64,000 bases of DNA. It comes from Martelella lutilitoris (GTDB taxonomy: Bacteria; Pseudomonadota; Alphaproteobacteria; Rhizobiales; Rhizobiaceae). The translations under genes were made by a program, and so were the position numbers. Below are positions 7,674 to 16,384 of the stretch, piece after piece. The stretch's first letter is position 1. Each line of letters opens with the position of its first letter. The stretch lies in contig NZ_CP066786.1 in assembly GCF_016598595.1 (NCBI RefSeq), positions 3,864,001-3,928,000 on the forward strand, given 5' to 3'. Below the pieces are notes generated by a model, which did no database searches, had not been told where the DNA came from, and was given only the letters and a program-made list of their open reading frames with translations.

Positions 7674-8501
7674 TCAGCCGATGCGGCCGGTCGAAAGCGC
7701 GATCTGATAGAGCGCGATCCCGGCGGCGGTCGCGACATTGAGGCTGTCAAGCCCCGGCGATTGCGGGATACGCACCGGCCGAAAGGCCTCGAGAATCCTT
7801 GCAGGCAACCCCTCCCCCTCCGTGCCCAGCACCAGCGCCGTGCGGCTTGCAGGCGGCAGCGCATTGAGCGCCGTCCGCCCGGAAGGCGAGAGGGTGACCA
7901 CCTGAAACCCCGCCCCATCCAGCGCCGTCAGGAGGTCTTCGGCGCTGCCGCCCCGGCTCCACGGCATCTTCAGAACCGAACCGACCGAGACCCTGAGCGC
8001 CTTTCGGTAGAGCGGATCGCAGGAGGTCGCATCGAGCAGCACGGCATCGGCGCCAAAGGCGGTGGCGTTGCGGAAAATCGCGCCGGCATTGTCATGGTTG
8101 GAAAGGCCGATGGCGACGGCGACGAGCGCCGTTTCGCCAAGTTTCGCGATGACCTCCGCGGCCGTCGGCGGTTCCCGCACGCGGCCAAGTGCCAGCACGC
8201 CGCGATGCATGTCGAAGCCGGCGATCGCGTTCATCACCGCCGCGTCACAAACATAGACCGGGATGTCGCCCGGAAAGCTCGACAGCACATCGGCAATGCC
8301 CGCGAGCCGGTTTTCCAGCACCAGAATGCGGTCGGCGAGGAAACGCCCCTTACCATGCGCTTCCGCCAGAACCCTCAGCACCACCGTGCCCTCGGCGATG
8401 AACAACCCGCGACGGCCGACCAGATCCTTCTCCCTTATGGCGCGGAAGGGCGCAATGCGCAGGTCTTCGGCATTCCGGATCGTGATCGGGCTTGCCGCCA
8501 T
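7674..8501 (-). CDS. TrmH-family (SpoU) RNA 2'-O-ribose methyltransferase
   Basis: The 275-residue product has an N-terminal substrate-binding domain (1-110) and a C-terminal SPOUT domain. All three SpoU motifs are visible: HDNAGAIFRNATAFGAD (motif 1, with the conserved Asn and Arg), LVLGTEGEGLP (motif 2) and LDSLNVATAAGIALYQ (motif 3). Such enzymes methylate ribose 2'-OH in tRNA or rRNA using SAM. The target RNA cannot be told from sequence. Its ATG overlaps the stop of the small membrane protein gene upstream (TGATG). Confidence 0.9.
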   Translation of the reverse strand: MAASPITIRNAEDLRIAPFRAIREKDLVGRRGLFIAEGTVVLRVLAEAHGKGRFLADRILVLENRLAGIADVLSSFPGDIPVYVCDAAVMNAIAGFDMHRGVLALGRVREPPTAAEVIAKLGETALVAVAIGLSNHDNAGAIFRNATAFGADAVLLDATSCDPLYRKALRVSVGSVLKMPWSRGGSAEDLLTALDGAGFQVVTLSPSGRTALNALPPASRTALVLGTEGEGLPARILEAFRPVRIPQSPGLDSLNVATAAGIALYQIALSTGRIG

Positions 8502-8893
8502 CAGTCGAAGCGGATCTCGACATCGGCGGCCATGCGGCCGGAATTGAGATCGAAGAGATAGAAGGTCTGCTCGCCGTTTTCTTTCTGGCCGTAGATCAGC
8601 GCCTGGCCATTGCCATAGCTGATATCGGCGATCTGAAAGCCGCGCGGCAGCGTTGCGGTCAGCGCCCGCGGCGCATCCGCCGGCACGATCGCGCCGGACG
8701 ATGTCGCGGCGGCCTGCTCGTCCGGGGCTTCTGCGAAGACCTTGTAGAGAACAGCGCCGAAAACGGCCATCAGCGAAACGATCATGATCAGCGCGGAAAT
8801 GATCTGCAGCCGCAGCATGCGCCGCCGCACCAGTTCGACGGCCGGATCAAGCGGCTGTTCTTCTTCCTGGTATTCGTTACGATGTTGCGACAT
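8501..8893 (-). CDS. Small single-pass membrane protein of unknown function
   Basis: From the ATG at 8893 the product has 130 residues: a short acidic cytoplasmic head (SQHRNEYQEEEQPLDPAV), one membrane helix at about 30-52 (IISALIMIVSLMAVFGAVLY) and a periplasmic C-terminal domain with a repeated beta pattern. I recognise no named family. It is translationally coupled to the TrmH-type methylase, an arrangement I associate with related rhizobial genomes, but no joint function is known to me. An upstream ATG at 8923 would add ten residues. Confidence 0.75.
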   Translation of the reverse strand: MSQHRNEYQEEEQPLDPAVELVRRRMLRLQIISALIMIVSLMAVFGAVLYKVFAEAPDEQAAATSSGAIVPADAPRALTATLPRGFQIADISYGNGQALIYGQKENGEQTFYLFDLNSGRMAADVEIRFD

Positions 8894-8965
8894 TGTCCAT
8901 TGCTCCGCGGGATTGTTTGGCATAAAAGCGCCAGTCTCGCACCTGTGCTTTCAAAAAACACCCAG

Positions 8966-9991
8966 ATGACAGACGACCCCTTTAAACAAACCGAGGCCAA
9001 TAGAAAAGTGCTTCTCGTTCCCGATGGCACGAAAGAACGCCTCGACGCCTTCGTGGCGCGGCAGATGGGCGACGGCGTGTCGCGCACGCGCATCAAGGCG
9101 CTGATCGGCAAGGGGGCCGTCACGATCGACGGGACGCCGGCGACCGAACCGAGCCGCAAGGTCACGCCCGGAACGACAATCACCGTCATCGTGCCGGAAG
9201 CCGAAGAGGCCGAGCCGGAAGGCGAGGACATTCCGCTCGATATCCTTTTCGAGGACGATGACATCATCGTCATCAACAAGCAGGCCGGCCTCGTCGTCCA
9301 CCCCGGCGCCGGCAACTGGACCGGAACGCTGGTCAACGCGCTGATCTATCATTGCGGCGACACGCTCTCCGGCATCGGCGGAGTCAAGCGGCCGGGCATC
9401 GTCCACCGGCTCGACAAGGATACGACCGGCGTGATGATCGTGGCGAAGAGCGATGCCGCCCACCAGGCGCTCGCCGCGCAATTCGCCGACCACGGCCGCA
9501 CCGGTCCGCTCCAGCGCGCCTACAAGGCGCTGATCTGGGGTCGACCCCGCAATCTGCACGGCACGATCGACGCGCCGCTCGGCCGCGCCTCCGACCGCAT
9601 TCGCCGCGCCGTCAAATCAAGAGACAGCGCCGATGCCGATTTCGCCATCACGCACTACAATGTCGAGCAGCGTTTCGGCGAGAAACCGGACGGAACGGCG
9701 CTGGCAAGCCTTGTCGAATGCCGTCTGGAGACGGGCCGCACCCATCAGATCCGCGTCCACATGGCCCATATCGGCCACCCGCTGATCGGCGACAATCTCT
9801 ACGGTTCCGGCTTCAAGACCAAGGCCAATCTTCTCGAGGAACCGGCGCAATCGCTGGTGCGCGGCTTTCCCCGCCAGGCCCTGCACGCAGCGCTTCTCGT
9901 TATTGAACACCCGGCAACGGGCGCGGAAATGCGGTTCGAAGCGGCCCTCCCCGCAGATATGAGCGAACTCAGCGCGGCATTCGACCGATAA
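8966..9991 (+). CDS. RluD/RluA-family pseudouridine synthase
   Basis: The 341-residue product starts with an S4 RNA-binding domain (about 20-85, RLDAFVARQMGDGVSRTRIK). The catalytic domain follows, with the motif HRLDKDTTGVMIVAKS containing the catalytic Asp, and GRTHQIRVHMAHIGHPLIGD. RluA-family enzymes isomerise uridine in 23S rRNA; with an S4 domain, RluD or RluC/RluB-like targets are likely. The ATG at 8966 is the natural start; upstream in-frame sequence belongs to the divergent gene's shadow. Confidence 0.9.
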   Translation: MTDDPFKQTEANRKVLLVPDGTKERLDAFVARQMGDGVSRTRIKALIGKGAVTIDGTPATEPSRKVTPGTTITVIVPEAEEAEPEGEDIPLDILFEDDDIIVINKQAGLVVHPGAGNWTGTLVNALIYHCGDTLSGIGGVKRPGIVHRLDKDTTGVMIVAKSDAAHQALAAQFADHGRTGPLQRAYKALIWGRPRNLHGTIDAPLGRASDRIRRAVKSRDSADADFAITHYNVEQRFGEKPDGTALASLVECRLETGRTHQIRVHMAHIGHPLIGDNLYGSGFKTKANLLEEPAQSLVRGFPRQALHAALLVIEHPATGAEMRFEAALPADMSELSAAFDR

Positions 9992-9995
9992 CCGG

Positions 9996-10018
9996 AACAT
10001 TCCAGTGAATGGAGTGTT
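9996..10018 (+). terminator. Weak hairpin after the pseudouridine synthase gene
   Basis: AACATTCCA (9996-10004) pairs with TGGAGTGTT (10010-10018) with one G-T wobble. It begins five bases after the stop but has no T-run, so terminator activity is uncertain. Confidence 0.35.
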
Positions 10019-10032
10019 TACCGTTCGAATAC

Positions 10033-10059
10033 CTTGAAACACGAGATTGCCATAATTAA
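10033..10059 (+). promoter_or_regulatory. Candidate heat-shock type promoter of rpoH
   Basis: CTTGAAA at 10033-10039 followed by CCATAATT at 10050-10057 resembles a sigma-32 type promoter with a short spacer. It lies about 110 bases before the rpoH start. Autoregulation by RpoH is known in some alphaproteobacteria. The match is by eye only. Confidence 0.3.
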
Positions 10060-10087
10060 ATCCCGGTTTCCCTTCATGACATCATTG

Positions 10088-10117
10088 TCCGGTTTGCGGG
10101 GTGAGAGCCCCGCCGGA
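10088..10117 (+). promoter_or_regulatory. Stem-loop in the rpoH 5' leader
   Basis: GCGGGG (10096-10101) pairs with CCCCGC (10108-10113), extended by TCCG/CGGA on the outside. It lies 49 bases before the rpoH start codon, which has TAAGGGGG as its ribosome site. It may affect translation or stability of the message; no thermometer pairing to the ribosome site is evident. Confidence 0.35.
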
Positions 10118-10165
10118 ACAGCATGTCTCTCCAGGGAAGGGTCAGTTACCTAAGGGGGTAGAGCA

Positions 10166-11083
10166 GTGGCCAATACATTACCCAGCATTCGCGCCGGAGA
10201 AAACGGCCTCAACCGGTATCTTGAGGAAATCCGCAAGTTCCCGATGCTGGAGCCGCAGGAAGAATACATGCTCGCCAAGCGCTATCAGGAGCATGACGAC
10301 CGCAATGCCGCCCACAAGCTGGTGACGAGCCATCTGCGCCTCGTCGCCAAGATCGCCATGGGCTATCGCGGCTACGGCCTGCCGATCGGCGAAGTTGTCT
10401 CGGAAGGCAATGTGGGCCTGATGCAGGCGGTGAAGAAATTCGATCCGGAGCGCGGATTCCGGCTTGCCACCTATGCCATGTGGTGGATCAAGGCCTCGAT
10501 CCAGGAATATATCTTGCGTTCGTGGTCGCTCGTCAAAATGGGCACGACCGCCAACCAGAAACGCCTGTTCTTCAACCTGCGCCGGCTGAAAGGCAAGATC
10601 CAGGCGATCGAGGACGGCGATCTCAATCCCGACCAGGTGAGCGAAATCGCCACCAAGCTGAATGTCAGCGAGGAAGAGGTCGTGTCGATGAACCGCCGGC
10701 TTTCCGGCGATGCCTCGCTCAACGCGCCGATCCGCGCGACGGAAGGTGAGAGCGGGCAGTGGCAGGACTGGCTTGTCGACGAGAACGACAGCCAGGAAGA
10801 CATCCTGATGAACCAGGATGAGCTGGAGAACCGTCGCGACATGCTCGCTTCGGCAATGAACGTGCTGAACGACCGTGAAAAGCGGATTTTCGTCGCGCGC
10901 CGGCTCTCGGAAGACCCGGAAACGCTGGAATCGCTTTCAGGCGAGTTCAACATCTCGCGCGAGCGCGTGCGCCAGATCGAGGTCCGCGCCTTCGAAAAGG
11001 TGCAGGATGCCGTCCAGAAACAGGTTGCCGCCAGCGCCCGCGCCGTGCGGGCCGTGCGTGACGGTAATGACGCTTCGGAATAA
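10166..11083 (+). CDS. rpoH: RNA polymerase heat-shock sigma factor RpoH
   Basis: The 305-residue product is a sigma-70 class protein. Region 2 has LRLVAKIAMGYRGYGLP and GFRLATYAMWWIKASIQEYILRSWSLVK. The RpoH box is NQKRLFFNLRRLK, just after region 2.4, and region 4.2 has FNISRERVRQIEVRAFEKVQ. The RpoH box separates it from RpoD. It directs the heat-shock and folding-stress regulon. The start is GTG at 10166 with TAAGGGGG seven bases upstream. Rhizobia usually carry two rpoH genes; this is probably the main rpoH1 type, by inference. Confidence 0.95.
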   Translation: MANTLPSIRAGENGLNRYLEEIRKFPMLEPQEEYMLAKRYQEHDDRNAAHKLVTSHLRLVAKIAMGYRGYGLPIGEVVSEGNVGLMQAVKKFDPERGFRLATYAMWWIKASIQEYILRSWSLVKMGTTANQKRLFFNLRRLKGKIQAIEDGDLNPDQVSEIATKLNVSEEEVVSMNRRLSGDASLNAPIRATEGESGQWQDWLVDENDSQEDILMNQDELENRRDMLASAMNVLNDREKRIFVARRLSEDPETLESLSGEFNISRERVRQIEVRAFEKVQDAVQKQVAASARAVRAVRDGNDASE

Positions 11084-11138
11084 TGGCACCTCGCGGCTGG
11101 GCGCGGGCGCCCGGCCGCGCAAAAACGCCTGAACATGA

Positions 11139-11170
11139 GAACGCCCTGCGTCGCAAAGCGCGGGGCGTTC
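11139..11170 (+). terminator. Hairpin downstream of rpoH
   Basis: GAACGCCC (11139-11146) pairs with GGGCGTTC (11163-11170), with extra inner pairs. There is no T-run after it, so it may stabilise the 3' end or terminate weakly. Confidence 0.45.
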
Positions 11171-11206
11171 TGCGTGCCGAGGCGACGATGACGGGCCGGG
11201 ACCGTT

Positions 11207-11803
11207 TCACGAGCCTTCTGGCGCAGCAAACCCGAGACAGAGCAGCGCAAGAGGCTGAAGCGGTGCCGGCAGCGAGAGAACGCCTGCCGTGGCCTCATCA
11301 TCAAAGCCCCCGACGATAACGCTTCCCAGACCTTCTCCCACCGCCTGAAGCTGGATATTCTGCGCCGCCGCGCCCGCCTCCAGATAGATATACCGCGCGC
11401 CGCGCGCGCCACAGGGCGGCTGGTCGGCAAAGGCCCTCGCCGGGCCCGCCATGTCGGCGCAGATGGCGATTATGCACGGTGCCTCCGCAATCCATTCAGG
11501 GTTGCCGATCGCCGCATCGCAAAGAGCCGGACGCAGGTCGGCGCCATCGACCGTTTTCAGGCCGGACCCCTCCGGAGCAAGGGCGTAAAGGCCGCACTCA
11601 AGACCGGCAACCCTGGCTGCCAGAACAAACAGGCGCAGCGGGTATAGCGCATGCGCGGACGGAGTTGTTCTCTTGCCGTCTTCACCGGACCTGCCTTGGG
11701 CCGCCCACAGGATTTTTTCGAGCGATGGCAAAGGTATCGCGCGTTCCGCGAACGTGCGAACCGAGCGCCTTTCGGCGAGAGCCTGTGCAAGCGTGATGTC
11801 CAT
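11207..11803 (-). CDS. SagB-type nitroreductase family protein
   Basis: The 198-residue product begins with the nitroreductase pattern LAQALAERRSVRTF (FMN-binding Arg/Ser) and later has LWAAQGRSGEDGKRTTPSAH and the C-terminal GEGLGSVIVGGFDDE. The GKRTTPSAHALYPL block is typical of the SagB/ThcOx-like subgroup. Those enzymes oxidise or reduce substrates with FMN. No azoline peptide cyclase genes (SagC/D) are near, so a role as a general reductase is more likely than peptide modification. It is a single-gene unit convergent with rpoH. Confidence 0.85.
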   Translation of the reverse strand: MDITLAQALAERRSVRTFAERAIPLPSLEKILWAAQGRSGEDGKRTTPSAHALYPLRLFVLAARVAGLECGLYALAPEGSGLKTVDGADLRPALCDAAIGNPEWIAEAPCIIAICADMAGPARAFADQPPCGARGARYIYLEAGAAAQNIQLQAVGEGLGSVIVGGFDDEATAGVLSLPAPLQPLALLCLGFAAPEGS

Positions 11804-11861
11804 CTGTCCGGCTCCCCGTTATAGGGACGCGATCGGCCTTTCAAGCTACAGGAAAATCGCG

Positions 11862-13799
11862 TCAGTTGCCGCCGTTGATATCCCCGAGCGCCTGCCATTC
11901 CTGGATGGCGCGATCGAAGATCGCCATGCCGGTCGTGCCCTTTTCAAGCGTCAGCAGCGCCCGGCGGCCATTGCGGTAGGTGACCGGAATGTCGATCCAG
12001 TTGCGGTCGCCCAGAAGCGCGAGGTTCTGCGAACGCGCCTGATCGAAATCGTTGAGCGCCAGCATATAGAGATCATCGGTAATCTTGGCGGAAACCGCAA
12101 TCAGCGGATCGCCGCGCGCGGCTTCCGTGCCCTTCATCGAGATGCGCTGTACATTGTCGATCCCGCCGCCCTCGAAATTCTCGTCAAGCGTGAAAGCGAT
12201 ATCGATAAGGTGGCTTGCGGGCAGCGAGGGATCGTCATTGCGGCGGAAGGTCAAGACGCCGGTAAGCCCGGCTTCGGGCACGCTCATGATGCCCTCGACC
12301 ACCGGTTCGGAAACGGCCGTGCCGGTGTTTTCCTGCTTGAGTTCCCACTCGACGGTGCCCTGGTAGGCAGAGGGCACCGACTGGCCGAGCTGCTCCTCGT
12401 AGAGATACATTTTCTGGGCGGCCCCCACCGGCGGCGCAGGCTCGGCCGTCTGCGTCGCCGAGGCCGTCTCGGCAGGCGTCGAGGACGATGTCTGGTTGGC
12501 GACCGAACGAGCGGGACCGGAGGCAGCGCTTTCTGCCGGAAGGCCCTCGTCAACCTCGGTGCCGTCAGGCAGAAGCCGTTGGGTGAAAGGCTTGAGGTTT
12601 TCAGCCGTTTCCGTCTCCTCCGGCTCCGGCGATGGTGTATCCGGCGTTTCGGCGGGCGCGGTCTCGGCAGTCTGCTGCTGGTCGGCCGGCGAAATCGCGG
12701 CGACTATGCGCGCACGGTTGTCCCAGGCGAAGTAACCGCCGACGACCAGGATCAACGCGACGATAACCGCGCCTGCGATCAGGACGATCTTGCGCCTTCC
12801 GCCCGTTTCGGCCTCGTCGTCACCGCGGTGTTCGGCGGGGCCGCCGGCCATTTCATCGAAATCATCGAAGCCGGCACCCGGCTCCTCCGGTTCAAGCCCG
12901 AGCAGGCTGTCGACATGCGCCCAGTCCTTTTCCGGCACCGACCGGCGCGGCGGCGGCGGAGCGGGTTCGAACGCACCGGCCCTCGCCGTCGTCGCCTCGA
13001 ATTCCCAGTCATCGACCGGCGAGCGCCGCGCGTCATCCTCCCACGCCTCGGGATCCTCGTCGGGCTCGACGATGACGGTTCCGGCATCGGTCTCGACAGG
13101 CTCGTCGGTCACATCATAGCTATAGGCCTCTTCGTCCTCTACCTCATCCTCATGGTCGACCCGGTCCGGCGTGTGAACGTGTTCGAAGGTCGCGCCGTGC
13201 AGCAGGCCTTGCGGGCCAGGGGGCGGCGCGTCATTGACATCGCCTGCGCTCTCTTCGTCTGCAGCGTCGTCAAGAACATGTTCTGCAGGCGCGTCGGCCC
13301 GAACGGACACATCCCCATGATCGTCCTCGTCCGCAGCCTGCCGCGCCTCTTCCCCATCATGGCGCCGGTCCCTATACTGCTCGTCTTCGCGGTAGGCTGC
13401 GTCGAAAGCCTCCCGCTCATCGGCGGGCTCAAAGGCCTCTTCCTCGCGATACCCCTCTTCGGGCGCGTAAGCGGTCCGCTCCTCGGGCCCGGACGCAGGC
13501 TCGGATGCCGGCATGTCCTCCGGCGGTGCCTCATAACGTTCCTCGGCAACCGGTTCTTCGCCGGTCACATCATCGGCCGGCGGCAGGGCTTCGGCGAATT
13601 CGCTCTCGACCTCGGCGATTGCCGCGTCGATCTTGTCGATCTGCCGTTTGATCAGCGCTTCCGGCGGGGGTGGAGACATGTTCTCCATCTGCCGGATGAC
13701 GGCGGAGCGCGCCTTCTCGTAAACGCGCGCGCGCAACTCCGGAGACTGTTCCGGAAGGCCCTCGACGGCACGTCGAATGACTGCTGTGAAATCCGCCAT
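11862..13799 (-). CDS. Large acidic single-pass membrane protein, function unknown
   Basis: The 645-residue product starts with a helical block (TAVIRRAVEGLPEQSPELRA; about 1-65). A very Glu/Asp/Pro/Ala-rich low-complexity segment follows (65-330), then one membrane helix (about 337-358, IVLIAGAVIVALILVVGGYF), a second Pro/Thr/Glu-rich linker, and an ordered C-terminal domain (460-645, with FTLDENFEGGGIDNVQRISM). The topology is cytoplasmic acidic head with periplasmic globular domain. I recognise no characterised family. The base use and length indicate a real gene, since a 740-codon antisense frame exists only because of the repetitive acidic codons. Confidence 0.85.
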   Translation of the reverse strand: MADFTAVIRRAVEGLPEQSPELRARVYEKARSAVIRQMENMSPPPPEALIKRQIDKIDAAIAEVESEFAEALPPADDVTGEEPVAEERYEAPPEDMPASEPASGPEERTAYAPEEGYREEEAFEPADEREAFDAAYREDEQYRDRRHDGEEARQAADEDDHGDVSVRADAPAEHVLDDAADEESAGDVNDAPPPGPQGLLHGATFEHVHTPDRVDHEDEVEDEEAYSYDVTDEPVETDAGTVIVEPDEDPEAWEDDARRSPVDDWEFEATTARAGAFEPAPPPPRRSVPEKDWAHVDSLLGLEPEEPGAGFDDFDEMAGGPAEHRGDDEAETGGRRKIVLIAGAVIVALILVVGGYFAWDNRARIVAAISPADQQQTAETAPAETPDTPSPEPEETETAENLKPFTQRLLPDGTEVDEGLPAESAASGPARSVANQTSSSTPAETASATQTAEPAPPVGAAQKMYLYEEQLGQSVPSAYQGTVEWELKQENTGTAVSEPVVEGIMSVPEAGLTGVLTFRRNDDPSLPASHLIDIAFTLDENFEGGGIDNVQRISMKGTEAARGDPLIAVSAKITDDLYMLALNDFDQARSQNLALLGDRNWIDIPVTYRNGRRALLTLEKGTTGMAIFDRAIQEWQALGDINGGN

Positions 13800-13850
13800 T
13801 TATTACCCCTATTGTGCGGGTTATTCCCGCAACAATACTATGATTTTTGC

Positions 13851-15149
13851 TTAATCCTCAAACGGATCGGTCACAAGAATGGTGTCCTCGCGCTCAGGAC
13901 TTGTGGATAGAAGCGCGATTGGTGCGCCAATCAGCTCCTCAACCTGCCGTACGTATTTTACGGCCTGCGCGGGAAGGTCTGCCCATTTGCGCGCGCCGAC
14001 GGTTGATTCCTTCCAGCCCTCCAGCGTGATGTAGACCGGTTTGACGCGCGCCTGCGCGCCCTGGCTGGCCGGCAGCGCCTCGATCCGCTCGCCGTCAAGC
14101 TCATAGGCAACGCAAATCTTCAGTTCGTCGAGACCGTCCAGAACATCGAGCTTGGTCAGCGCGATGCCGGTGATGCCGTTGGTGGCGACGGCCTGACGCA
14201 CCAGCACGGCGTCGAACCAGCCGCAGCGGCGCTGACGGCCGGTGACCGTGCCGAATTCGTGGCCGCGTTCGCCGAGGAATTGTCCGACCTCGTCATGGAG
14301 CTCGGTCGGGAATGGCCCCTCGCCGACGCGGGTCGTATAGGCCTTGGTGATGCCGAGCACATATTCGAGCGCGCCCGGGCCCATGCCGGAACCGGCTGCG
14401 GCCTGGCCGGCAACCGTATTCGATGAGGTCACGAAAGGATAGGTGCCGTGGTCAATGTCGAGCAGCGTGCCCTGCGCGCCTTCGAACAGGATGCGCGCGC
14501 CGGCGCGGCGCTTCTTGTCCAGGAGCAGCCAGACGGTCTCGCGGAAGGGCAGCACCTTGTCGGCGATCGAGGTCAGTTCGTCCATGATTGCCGCATGCTC
14601 GATTTCGGCCACGCCGAAACCGCGTCTCAGCGCGTTGTGATGGGTGAGAAGACGGTCGACCTTGGCCGGCAGGGTTTCGAGATTGGCCAGATCCATCAGT
14701 CGGATCGCCCGACGGCCCACCTTGTCCTCGTAGGCCGGGCCGATGCCGCGCCGCGTGGTGCCGATCTTGGTGCCGGAATTGGAAGCGGCGTCCTCGCGCA
14801 TGCCGTCAAGCTCGCGATGCAGCGACAGGATCAGCGTCGCGTTGTCGGCAATCCGCAGATTGTCGGGTGAAATCGAAACGCCCTGCGCCTCCAGCCGTCC
14901 GATTTCGGCGATCAGCGCGTGCGGGTCGACGACCACGCCATTGCCGATGACGGCAAGCTTGCCTTCGCGCACGACGCCCGAGGGCAGAAGCGACAGCTTG
15001 TAGCTGACGCCGTCGATCACCAGGGTGTGGCCGGCATTGTGGCCGCCCTGATAGCGCACCACGATATCCGCGCGCTCGGACAACCAGTCGACGATCTTGC
15101 CCTTGCCTTCATCGCCCCATTGCGAGCCGACCACTACAACATTTGTCAT
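13851..15149 (-). CDS. purA: Adenylosuccinate synthetase
   Basis: The 432-residue product has the P-loop-like [21 protein letters not shown] at the N-terminus, the catalytic His41 region [25 protein letters not shown] and [18 protein letters not shown]. It joins IMP and aspartate with GTP to give adenylosuccinate, the first step from IMP to AMP. Length matches the bacterial family (about 430). It is a stand-alone gene. A small GC hairpin (13815-13829) lies between it and the acidic membrane protein gene downstream. Confidence 0.97.
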   Translation of the reverse strand: MTNVVVVGSQWGDEGKGKIVDWLSERADIVVRYQGGHNAGHTLVIDGVSYKLSLLPSGVVREGKLAVIGNGVVVDPHALIAEIGRLEAQGVSISPDNLRIADNATLILSLHRELDGMREDAASNSGTKIGTTRRGIGPAYEDKVGRRAIRLMDLANLETLPAKVDRLLTHHNALRRGFGVAEIEHAAIMDELTSIADKVLPFRETVWLLLDKKRRAGARILFEGAQGTLLDIDHGTYPFVTSSNTVAGQAAAGSGMGPGALEYVLGITKAYTTRVGEGPFPTELHDEVGQFLGERGHEFGTVTGRQRRCGWFDAVLVRQAVATNGITGIALTKLDVLDGLDELKICVAYELDGERIEALPASQGAQARVKPVYITLEGWKESTVGARKWADLPAQAVKYVRQVEELIGAPIALLSTSPEREDTILVTDPFED

Positions 15150-15367
15150 TTTACCTACCTAGAAACCATGCCTTGCCTGCGGCTGAACCGCAGCATCTAT
15201 AACCATCCACGACCTATATTGCGATCCCCCCGGCCCGCAAGCCCGCAAAATTTTCACGTGACAGCAACGGCGACGACGCTTTAAGGCGGGAACGCCTCAA
15301 AAAACACCATCCCATTTTCCTTCGCGAAACATGAACCAGGGATGAGCCAATAACAGGGACTGTGGCC

Positions 15368-16258
15368 ATGCAATGGCGAGCCTACATTCTTTTGACCATA
15401 ACCACGCTTTTTTGGGGCGGAAACCTGACCGTCGGCAAGCTCGCCGTCGGTCATGTGTCGCCGATGGTGATGAATTCGTTTCGCTGGGGCATTGCGGCGC
15501 TGGTGATTTCGGCCTTTTCCATGCCGCAATTCAAGCGGGACTGGCCGGTGATCCGCAAGAACTGGCCGCTTCTCTTCGCCTACGGCGCGGTTGGCTTCGC
15601 CGCCTTCAACGCCTTCCTCTATTCCGGCCTTCGCTTCACCTCCGCCATTAACAGCGCGATCGACCAGGCGGCCATACCGCTGCTGATCTTCGTCTTGAAC
15701 TTCCTGTTCTTCCGCGTGCGCGCCTCGGCGGCCCAGCTTGCGGGCTTCGCGCTCACGCTTGCCGGCGTCGCCGTTACGGTTTCCCACGGCGAGCTTTCGC
15801 GCCTGCTCGCGCTTGAGATCAATTTCGGCGATTTTCTCGTGCTGATGGCGGTGCTGTGCTATTCGCTCTATACCGTCAGCCTGCGCTACAAGCCCGCGCT
15901 TGACTGGCGGGCCATGGCCATGGCCTGTTTCTTCGGCGCCTTCCTCGCCTCCCTGCCGATGGTGGCCTCGGAGGCGGCGCTCGGCCTTGCCATGCTGCCG
16001 CATGACCTGACCGGTTTCGGCGTCATCATCTTCATCGGCCTTTTCCCTTCCCTCGTCTCGCAGGTGCTTTTCATCCGCGGCGTGGAGCTGATCGGCCCGA
16101 ACCGGGCAGGGCTCTTCATCAACCTGATCCCGGTCTTCGGCACCATCCTTGCGGTCGTCGTCCTCGGCGAAAGTCCGGAGGGCTTCCATGCCGTTGCCTT
16201 CGCGCTTGCCATCGGCGGCATCGCGCTTGCGGAATGGGGCAAACCAAAGACCCCTTGA
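15368..16258 (+). CDS. EamA/DMT-family transporter
   Basis: The 296-residue product has ten predicted membrane helices in two EamA repeats (first repeat starts TTLFWGGNLTVGKLAVG, second VLMAVLCYSLYTVSLRY). It ends with ILAVVVLGESPEGFHAVAFA, a common EamA C-terminal pattern. These proteins export amino acids or metabolites across the inner membrane; the substrate is not predictable. The ATG at 15368 has AGGGA ten bases upstream; a GTG two codons earlier is too close to that site. Confidence 0.88.
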   Translation: MQWRAYILLTITTLFWGGNLTVGKLAVGHVSPMVMNSFRWGIAALVISAFSMPQFKRDWPVIRKNWPLLFAYGAVGFAAFNAFLYSGLRFTSAINSAIDQAAIPLLIFVLNFLFFRVRASAAQLAGFALTLAGVAVTVSHGELSRLLALEINFGDFLVLMAVLCYSLYTVSLRYKPALDWRAMAMACFFGAFLASLPMVASEAALGLAMLPHDLTGFGVIIFIGLFPSLVSQVLFIRGVELIGPNRAGLFINLIPVFGTILAVVVLGESPEGFHAVAFALAIGGIALAEWGKPKTP

Positions 16259-16292
16259 GAGCGCACACAAAAAGGCAGCAGACGGAACACAA

Positions 16293-16302
16293 ATCGATGC
16301 TT
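16293..16302 (+). promoter_or_regulatory. Half-site ATCGATGCTT upstream of the creatininase-family gene
   Basis: This decamer matches the arm ATTGATGCTT of the perfect inverted repeat at 18219-18248 at 9 of 10 positions. It lies 83 bases before the creatininase-family gene. It may mark a shared regulator, the LysR gene between the two sites being the obvious candidate. Confidence 0.35.
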
Positions 16303-16384
16303 TTGCCTGCATGATGTTTTTCCTACACCTGTGTTGAAGCCGCCCGAAGGGTGCGGCGGGGAACAGCAAGACAGGTTGATCGAC

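Noticed and set aside
11673-13910. A 745-codon plus-strand frame opposite the acidic membrane protein
   Set aside because: The antisense of Glu/Asp/Ala-rich codons gives long open Leu/Arg/Gly frames. No recognisable protein; the minus-strand product has an ordered domain and membrane helix.
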